A stretch of 64,000 nt of DNA, taken from contig NZ_JPOC01000057.1 of assembly GCF_000738775.1 (NCBI RefSeq), positions 1-64,000 on the forward strand. The letters run 5' to 3'. A program made the translations under genes and the position numbers. Origin of the DNA: Prescottella defluvii. Its GTDB lineage: Bacteria > Actinomycetota > Actinomycetes > Mycobacteriales > Mycobacteriaceae. The notes below the pieces were generated by a model. It had not been told where the DNA came from, searched no databases, and was given only the letters and a program-made list of their open reading frames with translations. Each line of letters starts with the position of its first letter. Positions within the stretch are counted from its first letter, which is position 1. This document shows positions 38,336 through 47,490 of this stretch, one piece after another.

Positions 38336-38845
38336 ATGCTCATTCGTGACGCCGTCGAGGGCGATCTGCCGAGGATCCTCGAGATCCACAACGAGGCGAT
38401 CGCCAATACGACGGCGAACTGGGACGACGTGCCGGCCGACCTGGCCGAGCGGCGGCGGTGGTTCGACGACCGCGGCCGTCTCGGGTTCCCGATCCTCGTC
38501 GCGGACGTCGACGGCACAGTCGCGGGCTACGCGTCGTACGGGGTGTGGCGGCCCAAGAACGGATACCGCCACACCGTCGAGAACTCGGTGTACGTGCATG
38601 TCGACCACCACCGTCGGGGCATCGCGACTGCGCTCATGGCGCAGCTGATCGAGCGGGCCCGCACCGCCCGGATCCACGTGATCGTGGCGAGCATCGAGTC
38701 GTCGAACACCACGTCCATCGCGCTGCACGAGCGCTTCGGGTTCCGGATCGTCGCCCAGATGCCCGAGGTGGGACGGAAGTTCGACCGCTGGCTGGACATG
38801 ACCTACATGCAGTTGACGTTGCCCGATCCGTTCGCCGCCGAGTAG
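38336..38845 (+). CDS. GNAT acetyltransferase, phosphinothricin-type
   Basis: A 169-residue acetyltransferase of the PAT/MnaT group that acetylates phosphinothricin or methionine derivatives. It begins MLIRDAVEGDLPRILEIHNEA; the acetyl-CoA pocket is YVHVDHHRRGIATALM near residue 85, and NTTSIALHERFGFRIVAQMPEVG is the usual C-terminal signature. The stop is directly followed by the convergent egtD stop (0 bp apart), so the two transcripts overlap. Confidence 0.9.
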   Translation: MLIRDAVEGDLPRILEIHNEAIANTTANWDDVPADLAERRRWFDDRGRLGFPILVADVDGTVAGYASYGVWRPKNGYRHTVENSVYVHVDHHRRGIATALMAQLIERARTARIHVIVASIESSNTTSIALHERFGFRIVAQMPEVGRKFDRWLDMTYMQLTLPDPFAAE

Positions 38846-39817
38846 TCAGCCCCGGCGGGCACACACCAGCGCGAACCTCTCGTTCTCGTCGGTCCAGGTC
38901 TGGATGTCGTCGAAGCCGGCCGCGGTGAGTTCCGCGCGGATGCCGTTCCTGCGGAACTTCGCGGAGATCTCGGTGCGGATCTGCTCGCCCGCCGCGAACG
39001 GCACCGTCAGGCCGAGGTCGGGCACCCGGACGGTCATCGCGGTGTCGGCCTCGAGGCGCATCTCGATCCATTCCTCCACCGGATCCCACAGCGCGACGTG
39101 CCGGAACCGGTCCAGGTCGAAGTCGGCGCCCAGTTGTTTGTTCAACACCGACAGCACGTTGAGGTCGAACTGGGCGGTGATCCCGGCGGCGTCGTCGTAC
39201 GCGGGCACCAGCACGGCGGGATCGGTCACCAGGGCGACGCCGAGCAGCAGATGCTCGCCCGGGTCCAGGACGTCGGCGACGCCGGCCAGAAAGGCGCGGC
39301 GCTCGTCGGGCACGAGGTTCCCGAGCGTTCCACCGAGGAACGCGATCATCCGGTGTCCCCCACCCGGCAGGTGATGCAGCGAGTCCGTGAAGTCACCCAC
39401 CACCCCGTGGACGTCGATCTCCGGGAACTCCGCCGCGATCCGGCGGGTCGCATCGCGCAGTGCGCTCTCGGACACGTCCTGCGGAACGTACTTCTCGAGC
39501 GACCCCCGTGTTCCCAGCGCGTCGAGCAGCAGCCGGGTCTTCTCGGACGAGCCCGACCCCAGTTCCACCAGGACCTGCGGTGCCGCGAGAGCGGCGATCT
39601 CGCGGGCGTGCTCCTCGAGCAGGCCTCGCTCGGTCCGGGTCGGGTAGTACTCCGGAAGCCGCGCGATCCGCTCGAACAGTTCGCTGCCCCGAGCGTCGTA
39701 GAACCACTTGGGCGGCAACCATTTGGGGGTCGACGTCAGCCCGCGGGCAGCATCCGCCCGTAGCGAGTCCGCCAGTTGGTCGGGGGTGATGTGGACTTCG
39801 AGGGTCGGTGCTCTCAT
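38846..39817 (-). CDS. egtD: Histidine N-alpha-trimethyltransferase EgtD
   Basis: Methylates histidine three times with SAM to give hercynine, the first committed step of ergothioneine synthesis. The 323 residues include LPPKWFYDARGSELFERI, LPEYYPTRTE, the SAM motif LVELGSGSSEKTRLLLDAL and IAFLGGTLGNLVPDER, all typical. GGAGAGGT precedes ATG at 39817. Last gene of egtA-B-C-D, 35 bp after egtC. Confidence 0.95.
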   Translation of the reverse strand: MRAPTLEVHITPDQLADSLRADAARGLTSTPKWLPPKWFYDARGSELFERIARLPEYYPTRTERGLLEEHAREIAALAAPQVLVELGSGSSEKTRLLLDALGTRGSLEKYVPQDVSESALRDATRRIAAEFPEIDVHGVVGDFTDSLHHLPGGGHRMIAFLGGTLGNLVPDERRAFLAGVADVLDPGEHLLLGVALVTDPAVLVPAYDDAAGITAQFDLNVLSVLNKQLGADFDLDRFRHVALWDPVEEWIEMRLEADTAMTVRVPDLGLTVPFAAGEQIRTEISAKFRRNGIRAELTAAGFDDIQTWTDENERFALVCARRG

Positions 39818-39852
39818 ACCTCTCCGATCTCCAGAACCTTCTCGGATGACGC

Positions 39853-40581
39853 TCACAGCGGGGTCGTGATCAGGTGGCCGGGACGTGCGGTGACGATGTG
39901 CCCGTCCGGTACCTCCTTCCAGTTGTGGTTGCGGTCGTACGGTTCGGAGCTGACCACCGCGCGGTCGTCGTCGACGAGTGCCGAGAGCGAGTGGTCCCAC
40001 GTGGTCGCCCACAGTTGACGCCCGTCGCCGAGCAGCATGTTCAGTCGCGACCCGGGAGCCGCCTCATTCACCGCCGCCGTCACCTGCATCAGGGCCACCT
40101 CGGGGCTGTTGTCGCGCAGGGCGTGCCGGACGAGCAGCCACAGCAACGCCGAATCGGTGGGCGCCTCGAGCCCCAGCAGATCCACGGGGGGCAGCGCGGA
40201 CGCGGGACCGGCCATCGACTCCGGCCAGTTCGCGATGCGGCCGTTGAGGCTGAACGCCCAATGCCCGGACACGAACGGCGCGCACGCGGTGCGCTCGACC
40301 GGCATCCCGACGGTCGCCGAGCGGATCGCGGCCAGCACCGCGTGCGAGCGGACACGCGACAGCATCTCGGGTAGCACCGGATCCGACCAGATCGGCATCG
40401 CGCTGCGGTACCGCGACAGCGTCGGCCCCCACCACGCCGCACCGAACCCGTCCGCGTTGATGGTGCCGCCGCCGCGCATGTCCCGCGGATCCCACGACTG
40501 CCGCAGCAGCGAGAACTCGCCCGCCGAGATGACCTCCCGGACGGACCGTGTCGGGCCGATGTAACCCAGGTGCCGACACAT
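39853..40581 (-). CDS. egtC: Gamma-glutamyl hercynylcysteine sulfoxide hydrolase EgtC
   Basis: Removes glutamate from gamma-glutamyl-hercynylcysteine sulfoxide. The 242-residue class II glutamine-amidotransferase-like Ntn hydrolase starts MCRHLGYIGP, so the nucleophilic cysteine is residue 2. It also has GGGTINADGFGAAWW and FSLNGRIANW. ATG overlaps the egtB stop by 1 bp (TGATG), which fixes the start and couples the two genes. Confidence 0.95.
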   Translation of the reverse strand: MCRHLGYIGPTRSVREVISAGEFSLLRQSWDPRDMRGGGTINADGFGAAWWGPTLSRYRSAMPIWSDPVLPEMLSRVRSHAVLAAIRSATVGMPVERTACAPFVSGHWAFSLNGRIANWPESMAGPASALPPVDLLGLEAPTDSALLWLLVRHALRDNSPEVALMQVTAAVNEAAPGSRLNMLLGDGRQLWATTWDHSLSALVDDDRAVVSSEPYDRNHNWKEVPDGHIVTARPGHLITTPL

Positions 40582-41870
40582 CACGTGTCCCGGGCGCAGC
40601 GGAAGCCGGCGAAGATCTGCCGCCGGATCGGATGGTCCCAGTTCCGGAAGGTGCCCCGGCACGCGATCGAATCGGTGCCGAACGACCCGCCGCGCAGGAC
40701 CCGGTAGTCGCCGTCGAAGAACACCTCGGAGTACTCGCGATACGGAAACGCCGCGAACCCCGGATAGCCCGTGAACGCCGACGCCGTCCACTCCCACACG
40801 TCGCCCATCAACTGCTGCACACCGAGGGGGGACGCGCCCGCGGGATACGCGCCGACCGGCGCCGGACCCAGGTGATGCTGCCCGAGATTCGCCCGGGTCC
40901 GGTCGGGTTCGTCGTCGCCCCAAGGGAACCGTCGCGACCGCCCGCTCACCGGGTGCCACCGCGCCGCCTTCTCCCATTCCGCCTCCGTCGGCAGCCGCTT
41001 GCCGGCCCACCGCGCGTACGCCTGCGCCTCGAACCAGCAGACGTGCACCACCGGTTCCTCGGCGGGAACGGGCTCGAGGCCCCCGAAGTGGTGCCGCCAC
41101 CAGGTGCCGCTCCCGTCACCGGTCCAGAACATCGGCGCCTCGAGCCCGGACTCGTGTCGGTGCCGCCACCCGCGGTCGCTCCACAACTCGCGCCGCCGGT
41201 ATCCGCCGTCGTCGATGAAGCGCGCGTAGTCGCCGTTCGTCACCGGCGCGGTGTCGATCGCGAACTCCTCGACGTACACCCGGTGCGCGGGGCGCTCGTT
41301 GTCCAGTGCCCACCGATCGTCGGAGGTTCCCATCGTGAACTCCCCCGCGGGGATCACCGCCTCGCGAGCGGGGAGCGCGGCGCCGGCCGGGACCGGCGAC
41401 GCGGTCAGCACCGGGGCCCCCTTCCGCAGCTGATGGGTGGCGAGCATGGTCTCGGCGTGTTGCTGCTCGTGCTGCGCGATCATCGCGAACGCGAACCCGT
41501 CGTGTTCGAGACGTCGCCCACGAAAACTGCTCGCGTCCAGCACATCCCACATCTTGTGGCGAACCTGGCCGACATAGCGCCGCGTCTCGGCGGGCCCGAG
41601 CAGCGGCAGTGCGGGGCGGGTGGACCGCGCATGCTTGAAGGCGTCGTACAACTCGTCGATGTCCCGGCGGACCGGGTCACGACCGCCCACGTCGCGAACC
41701 AGCCACAGTTCCTCCTGGTTGCCGATGTGCGCGAGATCCCACACCAGCGGGCTCATCAGCGGCGAGTGCTGCGCCACCAGGTCGGCGTCGTCGACGCACT
41801 CGGTCAGCATGTTGCTGCGTTCCCGCGCCCGCAGCAGCGCCGTCTCCAACTGCTCGCGGACCCCCGTCAC
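40581..41870 (-). CDS. egtB: Hercynine oxygenase EgtB
   Basis: A non-haem iron enzyme joining gamma-glutamylcysteine to hercynine with oxygen. The 429 residues have an N-terminal DinB-like four-helix domain with the iron ligands in WDLAHIGN near residue 47 and HEQQHAE near 131-137, and a C-terminal formylglycine-enzyme/C-lectin fold (GEFTMGTSDDRWALDNERPA, RLPTEAEWEKAAR, RVLRGGSFG). All three histidines are present. GTG at 41870 overlaps the egtA stop as GTGA, so the longer open frame upstream is rejected. Confidence 0.95.
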   Translation of the reverse strand: MTGVREQLETALLRARERSNMLTECVDDADLVAQHSPLMSPLVWDLAHIGNQEELWLVRDVGGRDPVRRDIDELYDAFKHARSTRPALPLLGPAETRRYVGQVRHKMWDVLDASSFRGRRLEHDGFAFAMIAQHEQQHAETMLATHQLRKGAPVLTASPVPAGAALPAREAVIPAGEFTMGTSDDRWALDNERPAHRVYVEEFAIDTAPVTNGDYARFIDDGGYRRRELWSDRGWRHRHESGLEAPMFWTGDGSGTWWRHHFGGLEPVPAEEPVVHVCWFEAQAYARWAGKRLPTEAEWEKAARWHPVSGRSRRFPWGDDEPDRTRANLGQHHLGPAPVGAYPAGASPLGVQQLMGDVWEWTASAFTGYPGFAAFPYREYSEVFFDGDYRVLRGGSFGTDSIACRGTFRNWDHPIRRQIFAGFRCARDT

Positions 41871-43096
41871 GACTGCTCCCCCGTCACGTATCGCCCGCGG
41901 CGACAACGCGCCGCTGCGGCACCGAGGCCCGCCGCCAGTCCCCGGTCCGGTGCGTGCGTGGCCGCTAGGTCGAGCAGGTCGACCGCGGCGGCACGCACCT
42001 CCCCGTCCCCGAGTCCGGCCCGGGCCGCGTCGGACCACCGTCCCCGCGTCGCGGCGGCGACGGCCACGGCCGCGCGCGCCGCCTCCGGGGAGGACGACAG
42101 CGCCTCGACCGCCGCGATCGGGACCCGCCACAGATCGCCCGGCTGGGCGTCGAAGTACCGCACCTCGAGGTGACCCACCGCTCGTACCGGCGGGAACACG
42201 GTGGTGAGGTGGTAGTCCAGATCGGCGTGGGTGGGCCGGCGGCCCAGTTCGTCGTCGAGTCCGCCGTCGATCCAGTCCGCGAACGTCGCACCCGGCGGCG
42301 CCGTCCAGCACGGCCCGTCCCGGATCACACACAGCAACGGGACGTCGAGGACCCAGCGGGCGTAGTCACCGACCGGATCCACCGTCACGTCGGACGTTCC
42401 GGTGGTGCGGGGCGGATCCAGCTCGAGCCACGTGCGCATTCGCTGCGACGCCCAGTCCCCGGGCGGGATGCCCTGCAGTCGCGGCGAGCACGCGAACGCG
42501 GCGATCAGGGCGGGCCCGACAGCGTGCAGCAGGTTCCACCGACCGGCCACCTCGTCGACATCGGCACCCGCGTCGATGCTGACCTGCACCGCGGCGGTGT
42601 TGCACATCATGAGCTTGCCGAACGGGCCGATGCCCTCGAAGCGTTCCTCCATCGCCCGATACCGGGGCAGCTGGAGGAGCCGCCGAGCCGCGCGACGTGT
42701 GTCGGCGGCGCCGGAGTGGGCGGCGATGGAACGGCGGGCGAGGAGGGTGCGCAGAACCCGTTCATCGGAGGCGAGGGCGTCGCACAGTGCGCGAGCGCTG
42801 TCACGGGGAGCGCTGGAAAGTTCGATCTGACCGCCGGGTTCGACGGTGACGAGACTGCCGTCCGGCAGGGGCCGAGCAGGGGAACCGGGAACGAGCGAGG
42901 GGGGTGCATGGGGGCCGAGAGCCGCGGCGATGGCAGTCAGTTCCGGGCGCGTGGGGGCAGGGCCGGCGTGCGCGGTGAGCCACTCGAGCTCCGCGCCGAT
43001 CAGCCTCGGCGGACCCAACTTGAAACAGACCCCGCCGACGTACGCCTCGGCTGCGGGCCGCGACGTCAAACTGGTGGACTCGACAGCAAGAACCAT
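41867..43096 (-). CDS. egtA: Glutamate-cysteine ligase EgtA
   Basis: Makes gamma-glutamylcysteine for the egt pathway. The 409-residue GCS2-type ligase shows GAELEWLTAHAG near residue 34, GGQIELSSAP near 89 and MCNTAAVQVSIDAG near 165, with DVTVDPVGDYARW and LEVRYFDAQPGD later. First gene of the egtA-B-C-D operon; 86 bp of promoter separate it from the divergent egtE. Confidence 0.93.
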   Translation of the reverse strand: MVLAVESTSLTSRPAAEAYVGGVCFKLGPPRLIGAELEWLTAHAGPAPTRPELTAIAAALGPHAPPSLVPGSPARPLPDGSLVTVEPGGQIELSSAPRDSARALCDALASDERVLRTLLARRSIAAHSGAADTRRAARRLLQLPRYRAMEERFEGIGPFGKLMMCNTAAVQVSIDAGADVDEVAGRWNLLHAVGPALIAAFACSPRLQGIPPGDWASQRMRTWLELDPPRTTGTSDVTVDPVGDYARWVLDVPLLCVIRDGPCWTAPPGATFADWIDGGLDDELGRRPTHADLDYHLTTVFPPVRAVGHLEVRYFDAQPGDLWRVPIAAVEALSSSPEAARAAVAVAAATRGRWSDAARAGLGDGEVRAAAVDLLDLAATHAPDRGLAAGLGAAAARCRRGRYVTGEQS

Positions 43097-43182
43097 GCCA
43101 TCCTCCCCTCGGGGGCGGTCGAGCGTCCTTCTCGAGGGTAGAGCCCGCTCCCCGTTGTGGCTACCACTGAGGAGGAATTGCC

Positions 43183-44355
43183 GTGCTCGATCTCGAACGA
43201 CTCCGGCAGGACACTCCGGGATGCCTCGAGCGGGTGTTCCTCGACAGCGCCGGATCGTCGCTGCCCCCGCAACCGGTGCTGTCGACCGTCATCGGGCACC
43301 TGCGCCGCGAGGCCGAGGTGGGCGGGTACGTCGCGGCCGCCGAGCGCGCCGACGACCTCGCCGCGGTCCGCCCCTCGATCGCCCGGCTGATCGGCGCGAC
43401 ACCGGCCGCCATCGCCCTGGTCGACAGCGCCACGCGGGCGTGGTGCGAGTTCTTCGGGTCCGTCCCGTTGGGCGCCGGAGACCGGATCCTCGTCTCCCGC
43501 GTGGAGTACGCGAGCAACGCGATCACCGCGCTGCACCGTGCCGGCGCGGCGGGCGCGACCGTCGAGGTGGTCCCCAGCGACCCCACGGGGCGGATCGACC
43601 TCGACGCCCTCGACCGGATGCTCGACGAGCGGGTCCGACTGCTGTCGCTGGTGCACGTGCCCACCAACGGCGGGCTGATCAACCCGGTGCGGGAGGTCGT
43701 CGACCTCGCGCACCGACACGGCGCGCTGGTGCTGCTCGATGCATGCCAGTCGATCGGACAGATTCCCATCGACGTCGATGCGCTCGGAGTGGATGCGCTG
43801 TCGGCGACGGGGCGGAAGTGGCTGCGAGGCCCCCGCGGGACCGGATTCCTGTACCTGCGCCCCGACCTCGCCGCATCACTGATGCCGTCCGCACTCGATC
43901 TTCATGGTGCGGAATGGATTTCACCGGACGAATATCTTCCTGCGCCGGATGCGACACGATTCGAACTGTGGGAGTGCGACGTCGCCGCACGACTGGGACT
44001 CGGCGCCGCGGCCGACTACCTCCTCGGCATCGGAATCGACTACGTGGCAGCAGCGATCGCCGAGCGCGCCGACGCCCTCCGCGACGGACTCGGCGCGCTG
44101 CCCGGCGTCGAGGTGCGGGACCTGGGCGTCGACCGGAGCGGCATCGTGACGTTCACCGTCGACGGCGTCGATCCCGTCCGGGTCCGCGACCACCTCGCGG
44201 ACCATCGGATCACCGTCACGGTGAGTGGACGCTCGTCGACCCTGCTGGACATGAGCGCGCGCGGTCTCGACGCCGTCGTCCGCGCGTCGCCGCACTACTT
44301 CGTCTCCGACAGCGACGTCGAGCGATTCCTCCGGACGGTCTCGACCCTCCGCTGA
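43183..44355 (+). CDS. egtE: Ergothioneine C-S lyase EgtE (PLP)
   Basis: A 390-residue class V aminotransferase-fold enzyme that cleaves hercynylcysteine sulfoxide to ergothioneine. The PLP lysine lies in LSATGRKWLRGPRGTGFLY near residue 210, and VLLDACQSIGQ holds the aspartate. GTG at 43183 follows GAGGAGG. It is transcribed away from egtA, so the pathway here uses two divergent transcripts instead of one operon. A selenocysteine lyase/isopenicillin epimerase annotation is possible by similarity, but context favours EgtE. Confidence 0.9.
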   Translation: MLDLERLRQDTPGCLERVFLDSAGSSLPPQPVLSTVIGHLRREAEVGGYVAAAERADDLAAVRPSIARLIGATPAAIALVDSATRAWCEFFGSVPLGAGDRILVSRVEYASNAITALHRAGAAGATVEVVPSDPTGRIDLDALDRMLDERVRLLSLVHVPTNGGLINPVREVVDLAHRHGALVLLDACQSIGQIPIDVDALGVDALSATGRKWLRGPRGTGFLYLRPDLAASLMPSALDLHGAEWISPDEYLPAPDATRFELWECDVAARLGLGAAADYLLGIGIDYVAAAIAERADALRDGLGALPGVEVRDLGVDRSGIVTFTVDGVDPVRVRDHLADHRITVTVSGRSSTLLDMSARGLDAVVRASPHYFVSDSDVERFLRTVSTLR

Positions 44356-44465
44356 CCGGACCCGGAGCGGACTTATGTTCCCGCTGGGCGGGATCGGTGT
44401 GCCGCCGAACTCCTACCGCATGTAAATGATCTGTGTCACACATTCATTCGCGAGAGGACGACCAC

Positions 44466-45941
44466 ATGGCTGACGCCACCCCGATCCGACCGATCCTGGC
44501 TGATCAAGTCACCGAATGGGCCTACGAAGCCGACGTCGTCGTCGCCGGATTCGGTGTCGCCGGCGCCTCCGCCGCGGTCGCCGCCGCCACCGAAGGTGCC
44601 GAGGTCCTGGTGCTCGAGCGCACCGGCGGCTGGGGCGGCGCCGCGGCCATGGCCGGCGGGTTCATCTACATGGGCGGTGGCACCCCGGTGCAGAAGGCCT
44701 GCGGTTTCGAGGACACCGTCGACAACATGAAGGCGTTCATGAAGGCCGCGCTCGGCCCGGGCGTCGACGAGGCCAAGATCGACGCTTACTGCGAGGGCAG
44801 CGTCGACCACTACCACTGGCTCGTCGACGAGTGTGGCGTCCCGTTCAAGATGAGCTTCTGGGGTGAGCCGGGCTGGGAGCCGCCGGGCGACGACGGCCTG
44901 CAGTACACCGGTGGCGAGAACTCCGCCCCCTTCAACGCGACCATCCCGCCCGCCCCGCGCGGTCACGTCCCGCAGATGCAGGACAAGCACGTCAGCTCCG
45001 AGAAGGGCGGCGGCTACATGCTGATGAAGCCGCTCACCGACAAAGCCGCCGAGCTGGGCGTCAAGGCCGAGTACGACATGCGCGTGCAGGCCCTGATCGT
45101 CGATGTCGACGGTCGCGTCGTCGGCCTGCAGGCCAAGCAGTACGGCAAGGACGTCTCGGTCCGCGCCCGCAAGGGCGTCGTGCTCGCGACCGGCAGCTTC
45201 GCGTACAACGACGACATGCTCGCGTCGTACGCCCCGCGGCTGGTCGGGCGTCCCGCCGCCTCCATCGAGGAACACGACGGCCGCGCGATCCGCATGGCGC
45301 AGGCGCTCGGTGCCGACCTCGCGCACATGGACGCCACCGAGGTCGCGTTCTTCTGCGATCCGCAGCTGTTCATCCGCGGCATCCTGGTCAACGGCCGCGG
45401 TCAGCGCTACATCAACGAGGACACCTACCCGGGCCGCGTCGGCCAGGCCACGCTGATCGAGAACCAGAACCAGGCGTTCCTGGTCATCGACGAGGAGGCG
45501 TACGAGGAGGGCATGACTCGTCCGACGTCGAGCCCGCAGCTGCGCCGGCAGCCCAACTGGGTCGCCGAGACCGTCGAGGAGCTCGAAGCCGAGATGGGCC
45601 TGCCCGCGGGTGCGCTGCAGGCGACGGTCGACGTCTACAACCGCCACGCCGCGAACGGCGAGGATCCGCTGTTCGGCAAGAAGACCGAATGGGTCAAGCC
45701 GATCGGTTCCCCCGTCGCCGCGATCGACCTGCGCGGCATGACCGGCGGCTTCACCCTCGGTGGCCTGCGCACCAGCGTCGACTCCGAGGTTCTCCACGTC
45801 TCCGGCGAGCCGATCCCGGGACTGTTCGCCGCGGGTCGCTGCACCTCGGGTGTCTCCGCCGGCGGCTACGCCAGCGGCGCCTCGCTGGGTGACGGCAGCT
45901 TCTTCGGCCGCCGCGCCGGCAAGAGCGCCGCGAAGGCCTGA
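44466..45941 (+). CDS. FAD-dependent dehydrogenase, fumarate-reductase/KstD type
   Basis: A 491-residue flavoprotein related to fumarate reductase and 3-ketosteroid delta-1-dehydrogenase. The dinucleotide loop is VVVAGFGVAGASAAVAAA near residue 22; GGYMLMKPL, RKGVVLATGSFAYND and LFAAGRCTSGVSAGGYASG complete the FAD fold. The steroid-specific residues cannot be checked by eye, so the substrate is open. GAGAGGA lies 7 nt before ATG at 44466; an in-frame ATG at 44433 lacks such a site. Single gene, ended by a hairpin. Confidence 0.87.
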   Translation: MADATPIRPILADQVTEWAYEADVVVAGFGVAGASAAVAAATEGAEVLVLERTGGWGGAAAMAGGFIYMGGGTPVQKACGFEDTVDNMKAFMKAALGPGVDEAKIDAYCEGSVDHYHWLVDECGVPFKMSFWGEPGWEPPGDDGLQYTGGENSAPFNATIPPAPRGHVPQMQDKHVSSEKGGGYMLMKPLTDKAAELGVKAEYDMRVQALIVDVDGRVVGLQAKQYGKDVSVRARKGVVLATGSFAYNDDMLASYAPRLVGRPAASIEEHDGRAIRMAQALGADLAHMDATEVAFFCDPQLFIRGILVNGRGQRYINEDTYPGRVGQATLIENQNQAFLVIDEEAYEEGMTRPTSSPQLRRQPNWVAETVEELEAEMGLPAGALQATVDVYNRHAANGEDPLFGKKTEWVKPIGSPVAAIDLRGMTGGFTLGGLRTSVDSEVLHVSGEPIPGLFAAGRCTSGVSAGGYASGASLGDGSFFGRRAGKSAAKA

Positions 45942-45956
45942 CACTCACGCCTCGCC

Positions 45957-45998
45957 GAATCGGCCCGGTCGACGCCTCGCCGTCGGCCGGGCCGATTC
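45957..45998 (+). terminator. Hairpin after the FAD dehydrogenase gene
   Basis: Perfect 12-bp arms GAATCGGCCCGG and complement around an 18-nt loop, 15 bp past the stop. Confidence 0.8.
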
Positions 45999-46215
45999 CC
46001 CGTTTCCGCAGGCCGTCCGGTAAAGTGTTTCGAGTTGTCTCGGCGAGGGCGATTCGCGAAGTACTTTTACGCTGAATCACCGTGATCGACGCGGCCACGG
46101 CTCCGCTCGAGCAGTCTGTACTGCTCCCCGGCCGTCCGTCCGTGTCAGTCCGGCTCTCCCGCGACCACGATCGACCGCCAGCGAAATCTCACGTGAGTTG
46201 TAGGAGCCGTTCACC

Positions 46216-46797
46216 ATGTCTGACGAAAACCGCCTCGTAGCCTCCACTCGTTCCGAGTTCGGCAAGGGTGCCGCCCGTCGTGCTCGCCGCGACGGCCAGG
46301 TTCCCGCCGTCCTGTACGGCCACGGCACCGATCCCAAGCACCTGAACCTCCCGGCTCGCGAGTTCGCCGCCGTCCTGCGTGCGCACGGCACCAACGCCGT
46401 CATCACCCTCGACATCGACGGCCAGGACGAGCTGGCGCTGACCAAGTCGGTCGTCGTCCACCCGATCCGCCGCTACATCGAGCACGCCGACCTGCTGATC
46501 GTCAAGAAGGGCGAGAAGGTCTCGGTCGAGGTTCCCGTCGTCGTCACCGGCATCCCCGGCCCCGGCGCGCTGGTCACCGAAGAGGTCACCACCATCAAGC
46601 TCGAGGTCGAGGCGCTCAACATCCCCGAGCAGGTCGAGATCTCCGTCGCCGGTGCCGCCATCGGCACCCAGTTCCTGGCCGGTGCCGTCGCGCTGCCCGA
46701 GGGCGCGACCCTGGCCGACGATGCCGAGCTGCTGCTCGTCAACATCGTCGCCGCTCAGGCCGAGGCTGCTGCCGAGGCTCCGGCCGACGAGGCCTGA
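46216..46797 (+). CDS. rplY: 50S ribosomal protein L25, Ctc form
   Basis: Binds 5S rRNA. The 193 residues comprise the L25 domain ([30 protein letters not shown]) and a C-terminal TL5/Ctc domain from about residue 100 ([11 protein letters not shown]), with an A/E-rich tail. The longer form is a general stress protein in Bacillus. A 274-bp upstream gap gives it its own promoter. Next to pth, as in many actinobacteria. Confidence 0.95.
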   Translation: MSDENRLVASTRSEFGKGAARRARRDGQVPAVLYGHGTDPKHLNLPAREFAAVLRAHGTNAVITLDIDGQDELALTKSVVVHPIRRYIEHADLLIVKKGEKVSVEVPVVVTGIPGPGALVTEEVTTIKLEVEALNIPEQVEISVAGAAIGTQFLAGAVALPEGATLADDAELLLVNIVAAQAEAAAEAPADEA

Positions 46798-46820
46798 GCA
46801 GCTCCACGCTGAACGTCGTG

Positions 46821-46855
46821 CGGCGCGCCGAACCCGATTCGGGTTCGGCGCGCCG
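46821..46855 (+). terminator. Perfect hairpin between rplY and pth
   Basis: Perfect 16-17-bp arms (CGGCGCGCCGAACCCGA and complement) with a minimal ATT loop. It lies 23 bp after the rplY stop and 37 bp before the pth start on the same strand, so it may end or attenuate rplY transcription before pth. Confidence 0.88.
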
Positions 46856-46892
46856 TTGCTTTGTACGACACGGATCGTGAAAGGACACCTCG

Positions 46893-47471
46893 GTGAGTGA
46901 CGAGACCGGCACCGCACTGGTCGTCGGCCTGGGTAATCCGGGACCGCAGTACGAGAAGACCCGCCACAACATCGGCTTCATGGTGGCCGACGTGCTCGCG
47001 GGGCGAGTGAGCGGAAAGTTCAGCGCCCACAAGCGCAGTGGCGCCGAGATCGTCCAGACCCGGATCGCGGGCCGGCAGGTGATCCTCGCGAAGCCCCGGT
47101 CGTACATGAACCTGTCTGGTGGGGCGGTGTCCGGGCTCGCCCGCTTCTTCTCCGTGAAGCCGGAGAGCATCGTCGTCGTACACGACGAACTCGACCTCGA
47201 CTTCGGCACCATCCGCCTCAAGCTCGGCGGTGGCGAGGGCGGCCACAACGGGCTGCGCTCGATCTCGCAGTCCCTCGGCACCAAGGACTACCTGCGCACC
47301 CGCGTCGGCATCGGCCGGCCGCCGGGACGCCAGGATCCCGCCGACTACGTCCTCAAGCCGTTCTCGAGCGTCGAACGCAAGGAACTCGACCTCGTGTGCG
47401 AGGAAGCCGCCGACGCTGCCGAGCTGGTCCTGCAACTCGGCCTCGAGGCCGCCCAGAACCGGCTGCACTGA
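46893..47471 (+). CDS. pth: Peptidyl-tRNA hydrolase
   Basis: Recycles peptidyl-tRNA released from stalled ribosomes. The 192 residues hold [20 protein letters not shown] with the catalytic histidine near residue 27, [11 protein letters not shown], and [21 protein letters not shown] is also intact. GTG start follows GAAAGGA. Its stop lies 19 bp from the convergent hsdR stop, which marks the edge of the accessory region. Confidence 0.96.
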   Translation: MSDETGTALVVGLGNPGPQYEKTRHNIGFMVADVLAGRVSGKFSAHKRSGAEIVQTRIAGRQVILAKPRSYMNLSGGAVSGLARFFSVKPESIVVVHDELDLDFGTIRLKLGGGEGGHNGLRSISQSLGTKDYLRTRVGIGRPPGRQDPADYVLKPFSSVERKELDLVCEEAADAAELVLQLGLEAAQNRLH

Positions 47472-47490
47472 CCGCGCAGCCGGTCCACGG

